A stretch of DNA of 64,000 nt, taken from an uncultured bacterium. Lineage in GTDB: Bacteria; Cyanobacteriota; Vampirovibrionia; Gastranaerophilales; Gastranaerophilaceae. This document shows, piece after piece, positions 53,214 through 60,874 of the stretch. The position numbers and the translations under genes were made by a program. The notes beneath the pieces were generated by a model. The model worked only from the letters and a program-made list of their open reading frames with translations. It had not been told where the DNA came from and did no database searches. Each line of letters opens with the position of its first letter. Position 1 is the stretch's first letter. The DNA is taken from the NCBI GenBank assembly GCA_949294395.1, contig CASFGU010000025.1, forward strand, positions 62,001-126,000, written 5' to 3'.

Positions 53214-54167
53214 ATGACTACATTATTGGATTTTGAAAAACCGATTATGGAAATTCAGGAAAAAATAGAAGAACTAAAGAAAATAAGCATGGAGTCCGGC
53301 ATGGATTTGAATAAAGAAATAGAAACATTTGAGCAGCAGGCAGAAGATTACAAAAAAGACCTGTATGAAAACCTTAAACCGTCTCAAAAATTACAGATAG
53401 CACGTCATCCGGAAAGACCGAACTTTCTGGATTATGTAAATCGTATTTGCACAGACTTTCTGGAGCTTCACGGCGACAGAGAAGGCATGGATGACAGGGC
53501 GATAATTGGTGGACTTGCAAAAATAGACGGCAGACCGGTTATGATTGTCGGCACAATGAAAGGCAAATCAACAAAAGAAAATCTTGAATACAATTTTGGT
53601 ATGCCTCAGCCTCAGGGTTACAGAAAAGCATTAAGGCTTTTCAAACATGCAAATAAATTTAAAATGCCTATAGTAACATTAATTGACACACCCGGTGCCT
53701 ATCCGGGAATTAGCGCGGAACAGACAGGTCAGGGCATTGCAATTGCTGTAAACCTTAGAGAAATGGCCAAACTGGAGGTTCCTGTTATCGCAATTATTAC
53801 CGGTGAAGGCTGCTCCGGCGGTGCACTCGGTTTAGCTGTTGCTAACAAAGTATTTATGCTTGAACACGCTTATTACACCGTAATTTCGCCTGAAGGCTGC
53901 GCTTCAATTCTCTGGCGCGATGCCTCCCGCGCAAGCGATGCTGCGGAAGCTTTAAAAATAACCGCACACGATTTAATGAAATTCGGTATTGTTGACGGCG
54001 CGGTTAAAGAACCTTTAGGCGGTGCGCATAATGACTATGACTTTGTCTGCAATGAGATGAAAAATACTATAGTTCAAAGCATTGAAGAACTCTCAAACCT
54101 TTCAGGCAAAGACTTGAAGCAGCAAAGATACGAAAAATTCCGCAAAATGGGGGCTTTTTTGGAGTAG
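53214..54167 (+). CDS. accA: Acetyl-CoA carboxylase carboxyltransferase subunit alpha
   Basis: 317 residues: coiled-coil start (LDFEKPIMEIQEKIEELKK), then ARHPERPNFLDYVNRI, GRPVMIVGTMKGKSTKENL, TLIDTPGAYPGISAEQTGQG and IITGEGCSGGALGLAVANKV. Binds AccD. accD-accA-prmA run tightly together. AccB/AccC are not in this window. Confidence 0.95.
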   Translation: MTTLLDFEKPIMEIQEKIEELKKISMESGMDLNKEIETFEQQAEDYKKDLYENLKPSQKLQIARHPERPNFLDYVNRICTDFLELHGDREGMDDRAIIGGLAKIDGRPVMIVGTMKGKSTKENLEYNFGMPQPQGYRKALRLFKHANKFKMPIVTLIDTPGAYPGISAEQTGQGIAIAVNLREMAKLEVPVIAIITGEGCSGGALGLAVANKVFMLEHAYYTVISPEGCASILWRDASRASDAAEALKITAHDLMKFGIVDGAVKEPLGGAHNDYDFVCNEMKNTIVQSIEELSNLSGKDLKQQRYEKFRKMGAFLE

Positions 54168-54170
54168 AAT

Positions 54171-55064
54171 ATGAGCTCATATTTTGAATTACAAATTAAA
54201 ATTAATCCTGAAATTGAAGAAATTGTATCAAATATATGTTTTGAAAATTTTCCCTGTGAAGGAGTAGTACTCGCTGAAGAAACTTATAAAGACCTTGAAA
54301 TGATTTCTACAACAGAAGGAACGCTTAGAGTTTTTCTTACGCAAAAAGCTGATGTTTATAATATTTTAAAAGAGCAACGTACAATACTAAAATCCAGAGG
54401 TTTTTCTGATGAGGAATTAGGTAGTTGGGAATTTTCTTATGTTGAAAAAGAAAACGAAGACTGGTCTAGAAAATGGAAAGAAAAATGGGATGTAACTCAT
54501 GTCTCTGACAGAATAACTGTTGTACCTGATTGGATTGCATATACCCCTAAACAAGATAATGAAGTTATTATTAAACTTGAGCCTGGATGTGCTTTTGGAA
54601 CTGGCACACATGCTACAACACAACTTTGCATGAAGGCTATTGAAAAATATATGCCTCAAAATGCAGAAGTAGCAGATATTGGAATGGGATCTGGGATTTT
54701 AGCTATCTGTGCTAAAAAGTTTGGTGCGAAATCGGCTTATGGCTGCGACAATGATGAAACTGTAATTGATGTTGCTAAAGAAAACGCAATTAAAAACAAT
54801 GCAGATTGCGAATTTGAACTTAACACTGCCGATAAAATAAACAAACAATTTGACTTTGTTCTTGCAAATATTCTCCACAACGTTCTTGCTGAAATTATGG
54901 GGGATTTAAAGGCAATAATGAAAGACGGTGCATATATGGTTTTATCCGGAATTTTAGACGAAAAAAAGCCTGTTGTTATTGACGCAATACAAAAGCACAA
55001 TCTGGAATTAATAGAAGAAATGCATCAGAATCAGTGGGTTGGATTAGTAGTAAGGAGAAGCTGA
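54171..55064 (+). CDS. prmA: Ribosomal protein L11 methyltransferase
   Basis: Trimethylates L11. SAM-binding VADIGMGSGILAICAKKFGA, substrate-site LEPGCAFGTGTHATTQLCM and CDNDETVIDVAKENAIKNN, then FDFVLANILHNVLAEI. 297 residues. Its stop TGATG overlaps the next gene. Confidence 0.93.
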   Translation: MSSYFELQIKINPEIEEIVSNICFENFPCEGVVLAEETYKDLEMISTTEGTLRVFLTQKADVYNILKEQRTILKSRGFSDEELGSWEFSYVEKENEDWSRKWKEKWDVTHVSDRITVVPDWIAYTPKQDNEVIIKLEPGCAFGTGTHATTQLCMKAIEKYMPQNAEVADIGMGSGILAICAKKFGAKSAYGCDNDETVIDVAKENAIKNNADCEFELNTADKINKQFDFVLANILHNVLAEIMGDLKAIMKDGAYMVLSGILDEKKPVVIDAIQKHNLELIEEMHQNQWVGLVVRRS

Positions 55065-55477
55065 TGAGTGAAGATGAAGGAATAATGCTGGCAATAATAT
55101 TTGTCTTTTGTTTTGTTGCAATGGCAATGCTTGCCTTCTTTATTGTAATACTTAAAGATACATTCCAGCTCACTTTTCCTATAAAATATGATGAAATTAA
55201 ATCAAAATACGGACAACCTGAGAATATTTTTAAGGTTCACTTATCTGCCATTGGCAAAATGTGGGTAAGGGGATGTTGGGTTACACTTGATATATACAAA
55301 GATTTTCTCGTCATAAGCATGTTCAACAGAGCTATCGTCATTAATGATTTTAAATCTTTAAAATTTTCAAAAACCTGGAATATGATTGATGTAATTATTG
55401 ATGATAAATCAGTAATTACAATATCATTATCTAATGATGAATATAAATTTATTGAAGATTACATAAAAGGTGTTTAA
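55064..55477 (+). CDS. Single-helix membrane protein of unknown function
   Basis: 137 residues from ATG 55064, overlapped with the prmA stop. One hydrophobic segment near residues 8-30 (LAIIFVFCFVAMAMLAFFIV), then a soluble domain with FDEIKSKYGQPENIF-like stretch and a beta-rich end (VIIDDKSVITISLSNDEYKF). No family recognised. Sits between prmA and kdsB in an operon-like array. Confidence 0.7.
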   Translation: MSEDEGIMLAIIFVFCFVAMAMLAFFIVILKDTFQLTFPIKYDEIKSKYGQPENIFKVHLSAIGKMWVRGCWVTLDIYKDFLVISMFNRAIVINDFKSLKFSKTWNMIDVIIDDKSVITISLSNDEYKFIEDYIKGV

Positions 55478-55487
55478 GGAGCAAAAA

Positions 55488-56222
55488 ATGAATAAAACAG
55501 CAATAATTATACCTGCACGTTACGGCTCAAGCAGACTGGAAGGAAAACCGCTTATTGAAGTTAACGGCAAACCTATTATTCAATGGGTTTATGAAAAAGC
55601 ACAAGCATCAAAACTTGCCGATATGATTATTGTTGCAACCGATGATGAAAGAATTTTCAACGCAGTAAAAGCATTTGGCGGAGATGTAGAGATGACATCC
55701 GCCGAGCATAAATGCGGCTCAGACAGAATAAGAGAAGTTGTTGAACGTCACCCTGAAATTGCTTATATAGTTAACCTTCAAGGTGATGAACCTCTTATTA
55801 AGCCGGAAAGTATTGACGATGTTGCCAGAAATGTTCAAGAGGACGAACATGCTGACATTTCTACTTTGATTAGAGTATTAAAAGATGAAGCAGAGATAAA
55901 CAACCCTAATCTTGTAAAATGCGTAATAGACAACAACGGCTATGCACTCTACTTCTCCCGTTCAAAAATTCCTTATGAAAGAAATACGGGAATTGCAACA
56001 TTCTATGGACACCTCGGAATTTACGGCTACAAAAGAGAAGCCTTAATTAAAATGACCTCCTTACCTCAAACTCCGCTTGAGCGAACAGAAAGCCTTGAGC
56101 AGCTGCGCGCGCTTGAAAACGGCATGAAAATAAAAACTTCCGTTGTGGATTTTGTGCCTGTTGGTATTGATACAAAAGAAGATCTTGAAAAATTCAAACA
56201 AATTATATCACAACAGCTTTAA
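55488..56222 (+). CDS. kdsB: 3-deoxy-manno-octulosonate cytidylyltransferase
   Basis: Activates Kdo as CMP-Kdo for lipid A inner core. IIPARYGSSRLEGKPLIEVN, IVATDDERIFNAVKAFGG, LQGDEPLIKPESID, FSRSKIPYERN and LGIYGYKREAL identify it. ATG 55488, 244 residues. Implies a Kdo-bearing envelope. Confidence 0.95.
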   Translation: MNKTAIIIPARYGSSRLEGKPLIEVNGKPIIQWVYEKAQASKLADMIIVATDDERIFNAVKAFGGDVEMTSAEHKCGSDRIREVVERHPEIAYIVNLQGDEPLIKPESIDDVARNVQEDEHADISTLIRVLKDEAEINNPNLVKCVIDNNGYALYFSRSKIPYERNTGIATFYGHLGIYGYKREALIKMTSLPQTPLERTESLEQLRALENGMKIKTSVVDFVPVGIDTKEDLEKFKQIISQQL

Positions 56223-56443
56223 TCTTCATCAAAAAAGTATTTAGGGTTAACTTTAAAGAGTTCAGACATCAGTAATAACATTTTTAGACTGACTTTCTCT
56301 TTAAGGTTTTCTACCCTGCTTATAAATTCTCTTGAGCAGTTAAGTTTTTCTGCAAACTCCTCCTGTGAAAGTTTCGCACCTTTGCGAAGCTTTTTTATAT
56401 TTGCTGAAATAATTTTGTGATACATTACTTCATATTTTTGCAT
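56219..56443 (-). CDS. Small XRE-family HTH regulator
   Basis: 74 residues from ATG 56443 (MQKYEVMYHKIISANIKKLR), with an alternative start at MYHKII. Domain: KKLRKGAKLSQEEFAEKLNC, SREFISRVENLKEKVSLKML. Divergent from the pilin at 56510; its own first codons overlap one copy of the 19-base repeat that also precedes the pilin. Stop overlaps kdsB end by four bases. Confidence 0.85.
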   Translation of the reverse strand: MQKYEVMYHKIISANIKKLRKGAKLSQEEFAEKLNCSREFISRVENLKEKVSLKMLLLMSELFKVNPKYFFDED

Positions 56444-56494
56444 AACCTTATTTTCTTGTATTATTATTGAGATACTATGAAGTAATACATCACA
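56416..56494. promoter_or_regulatory. Inverted 19-base repeat between XRE regulator and pilin
   Basis: TGTGATACATTACTTCATA (56416-56434) and its near complement TATGAAGTAATACATCACA (56476-56494), 17 of 19 matching. One copy covers the regulator start codons, the other lies 15 bases before the pilin ATG. A pair of operators or a duplicated gene start are both possible. Confidence 0.6.
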
Positions 56495-56509
56495 TAATAA
56501 GGAGAAAAG

Positions 56510-57238
56510 ATGACTACAAGAGTATTTACAGAAGAGAGAACAAACTTAACCGACCGGAAGAAACAGGCGTTTACGCTTGCAGAAGTTTTGATTACACTGG
56601 GGATTATAGGAGTCGTTGCTGCAATGACCTTGCCTGCTGTAATCAATAAAATTAATATGAAACACTATATAACCCTGCTAAAAGAGGACTATTCAGTGCT
56701 TTCGCAGGCTCATAACTCTATTACAGCTGAATACGGAAGCTTTCCAAACAGCATTCAGCACTGCGAAGGTGCAGAAGCACAACACAGGTGCCTTATGGAG
56801 ATATTAAGCAGCAAATTAAAAAGTATACGTACCTGCGAAACTCCATACAAAGAAAATGACAGTAAGAACAGCTGTTTCACAGAATTCAGCAAAATAAAAC
56901 TTTTAAACGGTTCAACAGCTCCAAGAAACTACTTAAGTATGAGCGGAGCAACAATGATACTTGCAAACGGCAGCGTCCTGCTGTTTTTTCTTGACGCTGC
57001 AGACTGCGAATTTGATTACAACGGAGTCTTTAACTATAAAAGATGCGGCTGGGTAACAATAGATGTAAACGGGCTTCAAAAGCCAAATACCTTTGGCAAA
57101 GACATTTACGTTCTTTATATTATGGATAAAGCAATAAAACCGCTAATGTATGATTATCTTGCTGAAGAAAACAAAAATGGTGACTGCACACCTGAAAGCA
57201 ACGGTTACAGCTGCTCTGGACATTATCTTATTGAATAA
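56510..57238 (+). CDS. Pilin-like protein, 17-residue leader
   Basis: 242 residues from ATG 56510 (AAGGAGAAAAG before): MTTRVFTEERTNLTDRKKQA then FTLAEVLITLGIIGVVAA. The soluble part has several Cys pairs (HCEGAEAQHRCL, TCETPYKENDSKNSC, CTPESNGYSCSGH). End of the domain shows IDVNGLQKPNTFGKDIYVLY, like the other pilins. Divergent from the XRE regulator. Confidence 0.8.
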   Translation: MTTRVFTEERTNLTDRKKQAFTLAEVLITLGIIGVVAAMTLPAVINKINMKHYITLLKEDYSVLSQAHNSITAEYGSFPNSIQHCEGAEAQHRCLMEILSSKLKSIRTCETPYKENDSKNSCFTEFSKIKLLNGSTAPRNYLSMSGATMILANGSVLLFFLDAADCEFDYNGVFNYKRCGWVTIDVNGLQKPNTFGKDIYVLYIMDKAIKPLMYDYLAEENKNGDCTPESNGYSCSGHYLIE

Positions 57239-57597
57239 CAGTTATACATAAATTTTTCCACCGAACATTGTTAAGAGATAAAAAATATCATTCCGAACTG
57301 GCTGCAAAATCAGTTGAGCCGGAGGCGAAACGTGATTTTATGCCCCTACCAGGTGTTTCGGAAGCTTACCTCCGTCAAGACCCTGAAACAAGTTCAGGGT
57401 GACAATTTTAGCCATTATAAGTGAAATTTGCTATATAATTTCCTAAAAAAGTGCTTGCAATTTTTGTAAAATTAGGTTAAGATAACGTTATAATTATTTA
57501 AAAAAATTTAGAAAAATAAATATTTTGTAATATTTATCTCTTAATTATAATTGGTAGTATAGGTGTTAGATTATTAACGTAAGGAAAAGAAAAGACT
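57239..57597. repeat. Gap with dispersed repeat before rpaB
   Basis: CCCTGAAACAAGTTCAGGG hairpin followed by GACAATTTTAGCCATTATAA at 57381-57420 matches the repeat in the pilin-rpsU gap (about 40732-40790). Around 57281-57330 another segment (CATTCCGAACTGGCTGCAAA) resembles the same repeat class. The rest (57440-57597) is AT-rich and should hold the rpaB promoter; TTGCAA near 57459 could be a -35. Confidence 0.55.
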
Positions 57598-58347
57598 ATG
57601 ACAGAAAATGTTGAAATGCCTAATGACACAGAAGATCGTCAGAGAATTTTGCTGGCAGATGACGAAGCAAGTATCAGACGAATTTTGGAAACAAGGTTAA
57701 AAATGGCCGGTTATGATGTAGTAACAGCAGCAGACGGCGAAGAAGCCGTTAATGCGTTTAATAAATATAATCCTGACCTTGTGGTTCTGGATGTTATGAT
57801 GCCGAAAATGGACGGCTACGGAGTTACCAGAGAAATCAGAAGAACTGCAGATGTTCCGATTATTATTCTAACAGCCCTCGGTGATGTTTCCGAAAGAATT
57901 ACAGGTCTGGAACTCGGCGCGGATGATTATGTAATTAAACCGTTCTCACCTAAAGAACTTGAAGCACGTGTTAAGGCTGTTTTAAGACGTACAAACAACA
58001 GAGAAACAGTTACTCCGTCCGGCAAAGTTACCAAAAACGTTATTACCACCGGCAATATCAAAATTGATACAGCACGCCGTCAGGTATTCAGGAAAAATGA
58101 AAGAATACGCCTTACAGGCATGGAATTCAGCCTTCTGGAACTTCTGGTTAACAATTCGGGTCAGGCATTTTCAAGAAATGAAATATTGCAGCACGTCTGG
58201 GCTTACCCGCCGGATCACAGAATTGATACAAGAGTTGTGGACGTACATATTTCGCGTCTGCGCTCCAAACTTGAAACCGATCCTGCAAATCCTGAATTAA
58301 TCCTTACAGCCCGCGGCATCGGCTATATGTTCCAGAGAATTAGCTAA
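57598..58347 (+). CDS. rpaB: RpaB-like response regulator
   Basis: 249 residues, OmpR/PhoB class. Receiver: ILLADDEASIRRILETRLKM, phospho-Asp in DLVVLDVMMPKMDGYGV, conserved Lys in DDYVIKPFSPKELEARV. DNA-binding domain: RIRLTGMEFSLLELLVNNSG and RVVDVHISRLRSKLETDP. Runs such as DDEASIRRILETRL and ITGLELGADDYV with RLTGMEFSLLELLV match cyanobacterial RpaB (Ycf27) as I remember it, much more closely than general PhoB. In cyanobacteria RpaB responds to light and redox; here the stimulus must differ. No histidine kinase is adjacent. A 12-base stem terminator follows. Confidence 0.85.
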   Translation: MTENVEMPNDTEDRQRILLADDEASIRRILETRLKMAGYDVVTAADGEEAVNAFNKYNPDLVVLDVMMPKMDGYGVTREIRRTADVPIIILTALGDVSERITGLELGADDYVIKPFSPKELEARVKAVLRRTNNRETVTPSGKVTKNVITTGNIKIDTARRQVFRKNERIRLTGMEFSLLELLVNNSGQAFSRNEILQHVWAYPPDHRIDTRVVDVHISRLRSKLETDPANPELILTARGIGYMFQRIS

Positions 58348-58366
58348 ATTAATTAGATATATAAAC

Positions 58367-58399
58367 AAAAACGGAATATTATAAATGTATTCCGTTTTT
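58367..58399 (+). terminator. rpaB terminator
   Basis: AAAAACGGAATA (58367-58378) pairs fully with TATTCCGTTTTT (58388-58399); the T-run follows the GC part. Confidence 0.85.
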
Positions 58400-58414
58400 G
58401 TAAGAGGTTAGTTT

Positions 58415-58828
58415 ATGAATAAAATTATTCCCATCATTATCGTTTTAGGCATGATCTCATTTTTTATATACATTGCCACAATGAGAACTACATTGAACTG
58501 TGATTTTATGGCAAATACATGTACAATAAATAGGACAGATATATTTAATAACGTATCCATTGTTAAGGAATTCAGTCCCTCAAACGTTAAAGAATTCGGT
58601 GTCGGAAAATACACAGATACAATACGAGAAAGTGCAGGTTCAGTGAAAAGACGTCATACCAAGACGAAAAAAGTTGTACGATATACAGTTTTTTATAAAA
58701 AATTTAAAGGACAGAATGAAATTTTATTCTCAGCTTTTGAAGACAGAGCCACGGCTCAGTCTAGTGCTGACGAACTGAATAAACTCTTTGAAAACCGCCA
58801 TGGAACAATAGAATATCAGAGACCGTAA
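58415..58828 (+). CDS. Single-helix membrane protein of unknown function
   Basis: 137 residues: MNKIIPIIIVLGMISFFIYI as membrane helix, then CDFMANTCTINRTDIFNN with two Cys and a beta-rich domain containing RHTKTKKVVRYTVFYKKFKG. Not recognised. AAGAGG before the ATG, just after the rpaB terminator and before tRNA-His. Confidence 0.7.
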   Translation: MNKIIPIIIVLGMISFFIYIATMRTTLNCDFMANTCTINRTDIFNNVSIVKEFSPSNVKEFGVGKYTDTIRESAGSVKRRHTKTKKVVRYTVFYKKFKGQNEILFSAFEDRATAQSSADELNKLFENRHGTIEYQRP

Positions 58829-58835
58829 AAACTTC

Positions 58836-58863
58836 TAGACAAAAAATATTTACATGATAATAT
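58836..58863 (+). promoter_or_regulatory. tRNA-His promoter
   Basis: TAGACA (58836-58841), 16-base spacer, TAATAT (58858-58863), 15 bases before the tRNA. Confidence 0.5.
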
Positions 58864-58878
58864 AGAAAAGTAACAGAT

Positions 58879-58955
58879 GGCGGATATCGTCAAGTGGTTA
58901 AGACCTCGGATTGTGGTTCCGATATGCGTGGGTTCGAGTCCCACTATCCGCCCCA
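58879..58955 (+). tRNA. tRNA-His (anticodon GTG)
   Basis: Acceptor stem GCGGATA with TATCCGC, an extra G at -1 (58879) facing C73, encoded CCA (58953-58955), anticodon loop TTGTGGT with GTG, T-arm GTGGGTTCGAGTCCCAC. The G-1 is the His identity feature. Confidence 0.97.
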
Positions 58956-58967
58956 TTTAATATTTTT

Positions 58968-58993
58968 AGCCCTCTTGTTAAGAGGGCTTTTTT
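58968..58993 (+). terminator. tRNA-His terminator
   Basis: AGCCCTCTT (58968-58976) pairs with AAGAGGGCT (58980-58988), loop GTT, followed by a T-run. Confidence 0.85.
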
Positions 58994-59010
58994 AAAAGCA
59001 AGGAGAATTT

Positions 59011-59097
59011 ATGCTAAAATCCAATCACAGTCAGGCTTACAGTATGGGGGGGGGGGGCTTAGCTTTACTCTCTGCCTGTATTAGGGAGGTTTTATAA
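59011..59097 (+). CDS. Leader peptide with poly-G tract before epimerase
   Basis: ATG 59011 is preceded by AAGGAG at a good distance. It reads MLKSNHSQAYSM, four Gly, then LALLSACIREVL, 28 residues, and its TAA overlaps the epimerase ATG (TAATG). This is only so with 12 G in the tract. With 11 the leader ends at TAG 59060, with 13 at TAG 59082. So tract length decides whether ribosomes finishing the leader can restart on the epimerase. The epimerase also has its own AGGGAGG, so coupling might modulate rather than switch. Confidence 0.6.
   Translation: MLKSNHSQAYSMGGGGLALLSACIREVL
59046..59057 (+). repeat. Poly-G tract of 12 in the epimerase leader
   Basis: Twelve G (the first completes an ATG), flanked by TACAG before and CTGTA after (59077-59081), a five-base inverted pair possibly by chance. 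Fourth such tract in the window. Confidence 0.8.
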
Positions 59098-60134
59098 TGG
59101 GAACTTACTTAATTACAGGAGGTGCAGGATTTTTCGGCTCTATATTAAAGGAAGAACTTTTAAAAGCCGGACATATTTGCGTTTCAATTGATTTAGAACC
59201 CGATGAATTCAAACACGAAAACTTTACTGCAGTACAGGGTGACATCAGAGATTTGCACCTGCTTGATGAAATTTTCAGCAAATATAAGTTTGATGCAATA
59301 TTCCATTGCGCGGCTCTCCTTGCCCATGTAAAAAAAGAACTTAAAAACCTCTGGTCATCAAATGTTGACGGAACCAAAAATATTGCGGAATACGCTAAAA
59401 AATATAACGTTAAAAAAATTGTATTTACATCGACAAACTGCCTGTGGGGCAAGAGTTTTGATTATCCGGTTACAGAAGATGAAAAGCCGGAACCTATCGA
59501 AATTTACGGAAAATCCAAACTTGAAGGCGAAAAAATTCTGCTTTCATACAGCGATTGCATTAACAGCGTAATCTTCCGCTGCCCGACAATTATGGATGAA
59601 GGAAGGCTGGGGCTCTTAGGAATTCTCTTTGAATTTATTGATGAGGGAAGAAAACTCTGGATGGTTGGCGACGGGGAAAATAAATACCAGTTTATTTACG
59701 GGAAAGATCTGGCTGCAGCCTGCATAAAAGCTCTTCATTACGACAAAAGCGCCGTATTTAATATAGGTTCTGATGATGTGAAATCTTTTAATGAGGTTTA
59801 TAGATACGTAATCACAAAAACCGGCTCAAAATCAAAGCTTGTCCACATGCCAAAAAGCTTCATGACATCTGGCATGAAGATTTGCTACCTGCTCGGACTC
59901 TCACCTCTCGGGCCGTATCAGTATAAAATGATTTCCGCAAGTTTTGTATTTGACACATCAAAAATAAAGCGTGAATTAGGGTTCCAGCCAACATTGAAAA
60001 ATGAAGAGATGCTGCTGAAAGCTTACGAATATTTTCACAATAATAAAGAGGATATTCTGCAACGCAAGAATGTATCTGCGCATAAATCAGTTGCCTCAAT
60101 GGGAATAATAAGGCTAATAAAGCTTTTATCATAA
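59097..60134 (+). CDS. NAD-dependent epimerase/dehydratase
   Basis: 345 residues, extended SDR fold: ITGGAGFFGSILKEELLKAG (GxxGxxG), the catalytic YGKSKLEGEK (Tyr-x-x-x-Lys), and IFRCPTIMDEGRLG and GDGENKYQFIYGKDLAAACI. N-terminus is at the start of the Rossmann domain, so 59097 is right. Could act on a nucleotide sugar or a steroid-like substrate; which one is not visible. AGGGAGG (59083-59089) seven bases upstream; leader above. Confidence 0.85.
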   Translation: MGTYLITGGAGFFGSILKEELLKAGHICVSIDLEPDEFKHENFTAVQGDIRDLHLLDEIFSKYKFDAIFHCAALLAHVKKELKNLWSSNVDGTKNIAEYAKKYNVKKIVFTSTNCLWGKSFDYPVTEDEKPEPIEIYGKSKLEGEKILLSYSDCINSVIFRCPTIMDEGRLGLLGILFEFIDEGRKLWMVGDGENKYQFIYGKDLAAACIKALHYDKSAVFNIGSDDVKSFNEVYRYVITKTGSKSKLVHMPKSFMTSGMKICYLLGLSPLGPYQYKMISASFVFDTSKIKRELGFQPTLKNEEMLLKAYEYFHNNKEDILQRKNVSAHKSVASMGIIRLIKLLS

Positions 60135-60187
60135 TACACCGGCCGGGAGAAAGGGAGCAGGAGACGGATTTTAACTCTCCGTCACTC

Positions 60188-60814
60188 TTAAGATTCTTTC
60201 AGATGTTTAAAATGTTTGTAAATATACAAAACGCCGAGCACACCGAAGATTATAACAATTGCAGCATCAAACTTGTGCCAGATGTGTTTAAAAGCTTCCA
60301 TATTTTCGCCCATCTTAACACCTACATACACCAGAACGTAACTCCAGACAAGCGAGCCTAAAAATGTCAGAGTAAAAAATATTCTCTTTCGTGCACGTAA
60401 AATTCCAGCCGGAAGCGAGATAAACGTTCTTACAACCGGAAGCATCCTGCATAAGAAAAACGCCCAGTCACCGTATTTTTCAACCCATTTATCCGCGTCG
60501 TCAAGATCTTTATGCGAAATTAAAAAATATTTGCCGTATTTTTCAATAAACTTTCTTCCGCCGAAATATCCCAGATAATATGAAGGGATAGAACCTATCA
60601 CACAGCCGAGAGCACCTGCCCAGGCAGCGACATGGAAATTCATCTCCCCTTTGCTGACAACATAACCAGCAAACGGCAAAATAGCCTCGCTCGGAAGCGG
60701 AATATTGCAGGATTCAATCGCCATCAAAAGACTTATGCCCCATGGCCCCATTACAGTAATTACATGTTCTATAAATGCCACAAGATGTGCAATTATCCAG
60801 TTAATAAATTCCAT
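60188..60814 (-). CDS. DedA-family membrane protein
   Basis: 208 residues. Family marks ESCNIPLPSEAILPFAGYV (E then PSE), GALGCVIGSIPSYYLGYFGG and the conserved RMLPVVRTFISLPAGILRAR. Several helices. DedA proteins act in envelope lipid recycling and membrane homeostasis. Confidence 0.9.
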   Translation of the reverse strand: MEFINWIIAHLVAFIEHVITVMGPWGISLLMAIESCNIPLPSEAILPFAGYVVSKGEMNFHVAAWAGALGCVIGSIPSYYLGYFGGRKFIEKYGKYFLISHKDLDDADKWVEKYGDWAFFLCRMLPVVRTFISLPAGILRARKRIFFTLTFLGSLVWSYVLVYVGVKMGENMEAFKHIWHKFDAAIVIIFGVLGVLYIYKHFKHLKES

Positions 60815-60874
60815 ATTATGCTCTCTCCCTTTCTCAACAAAAACATAATACAGGAAACATAAGAAAATTAAAAC

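Noticed and set aside
59046-60134. Epimerase fused in frame to the poly-G leader by a length change
   Set aside because: All three frames between the tract and the epimerase end in stops or in a frame that does not continue, so fusion is not possible; only coupling is.
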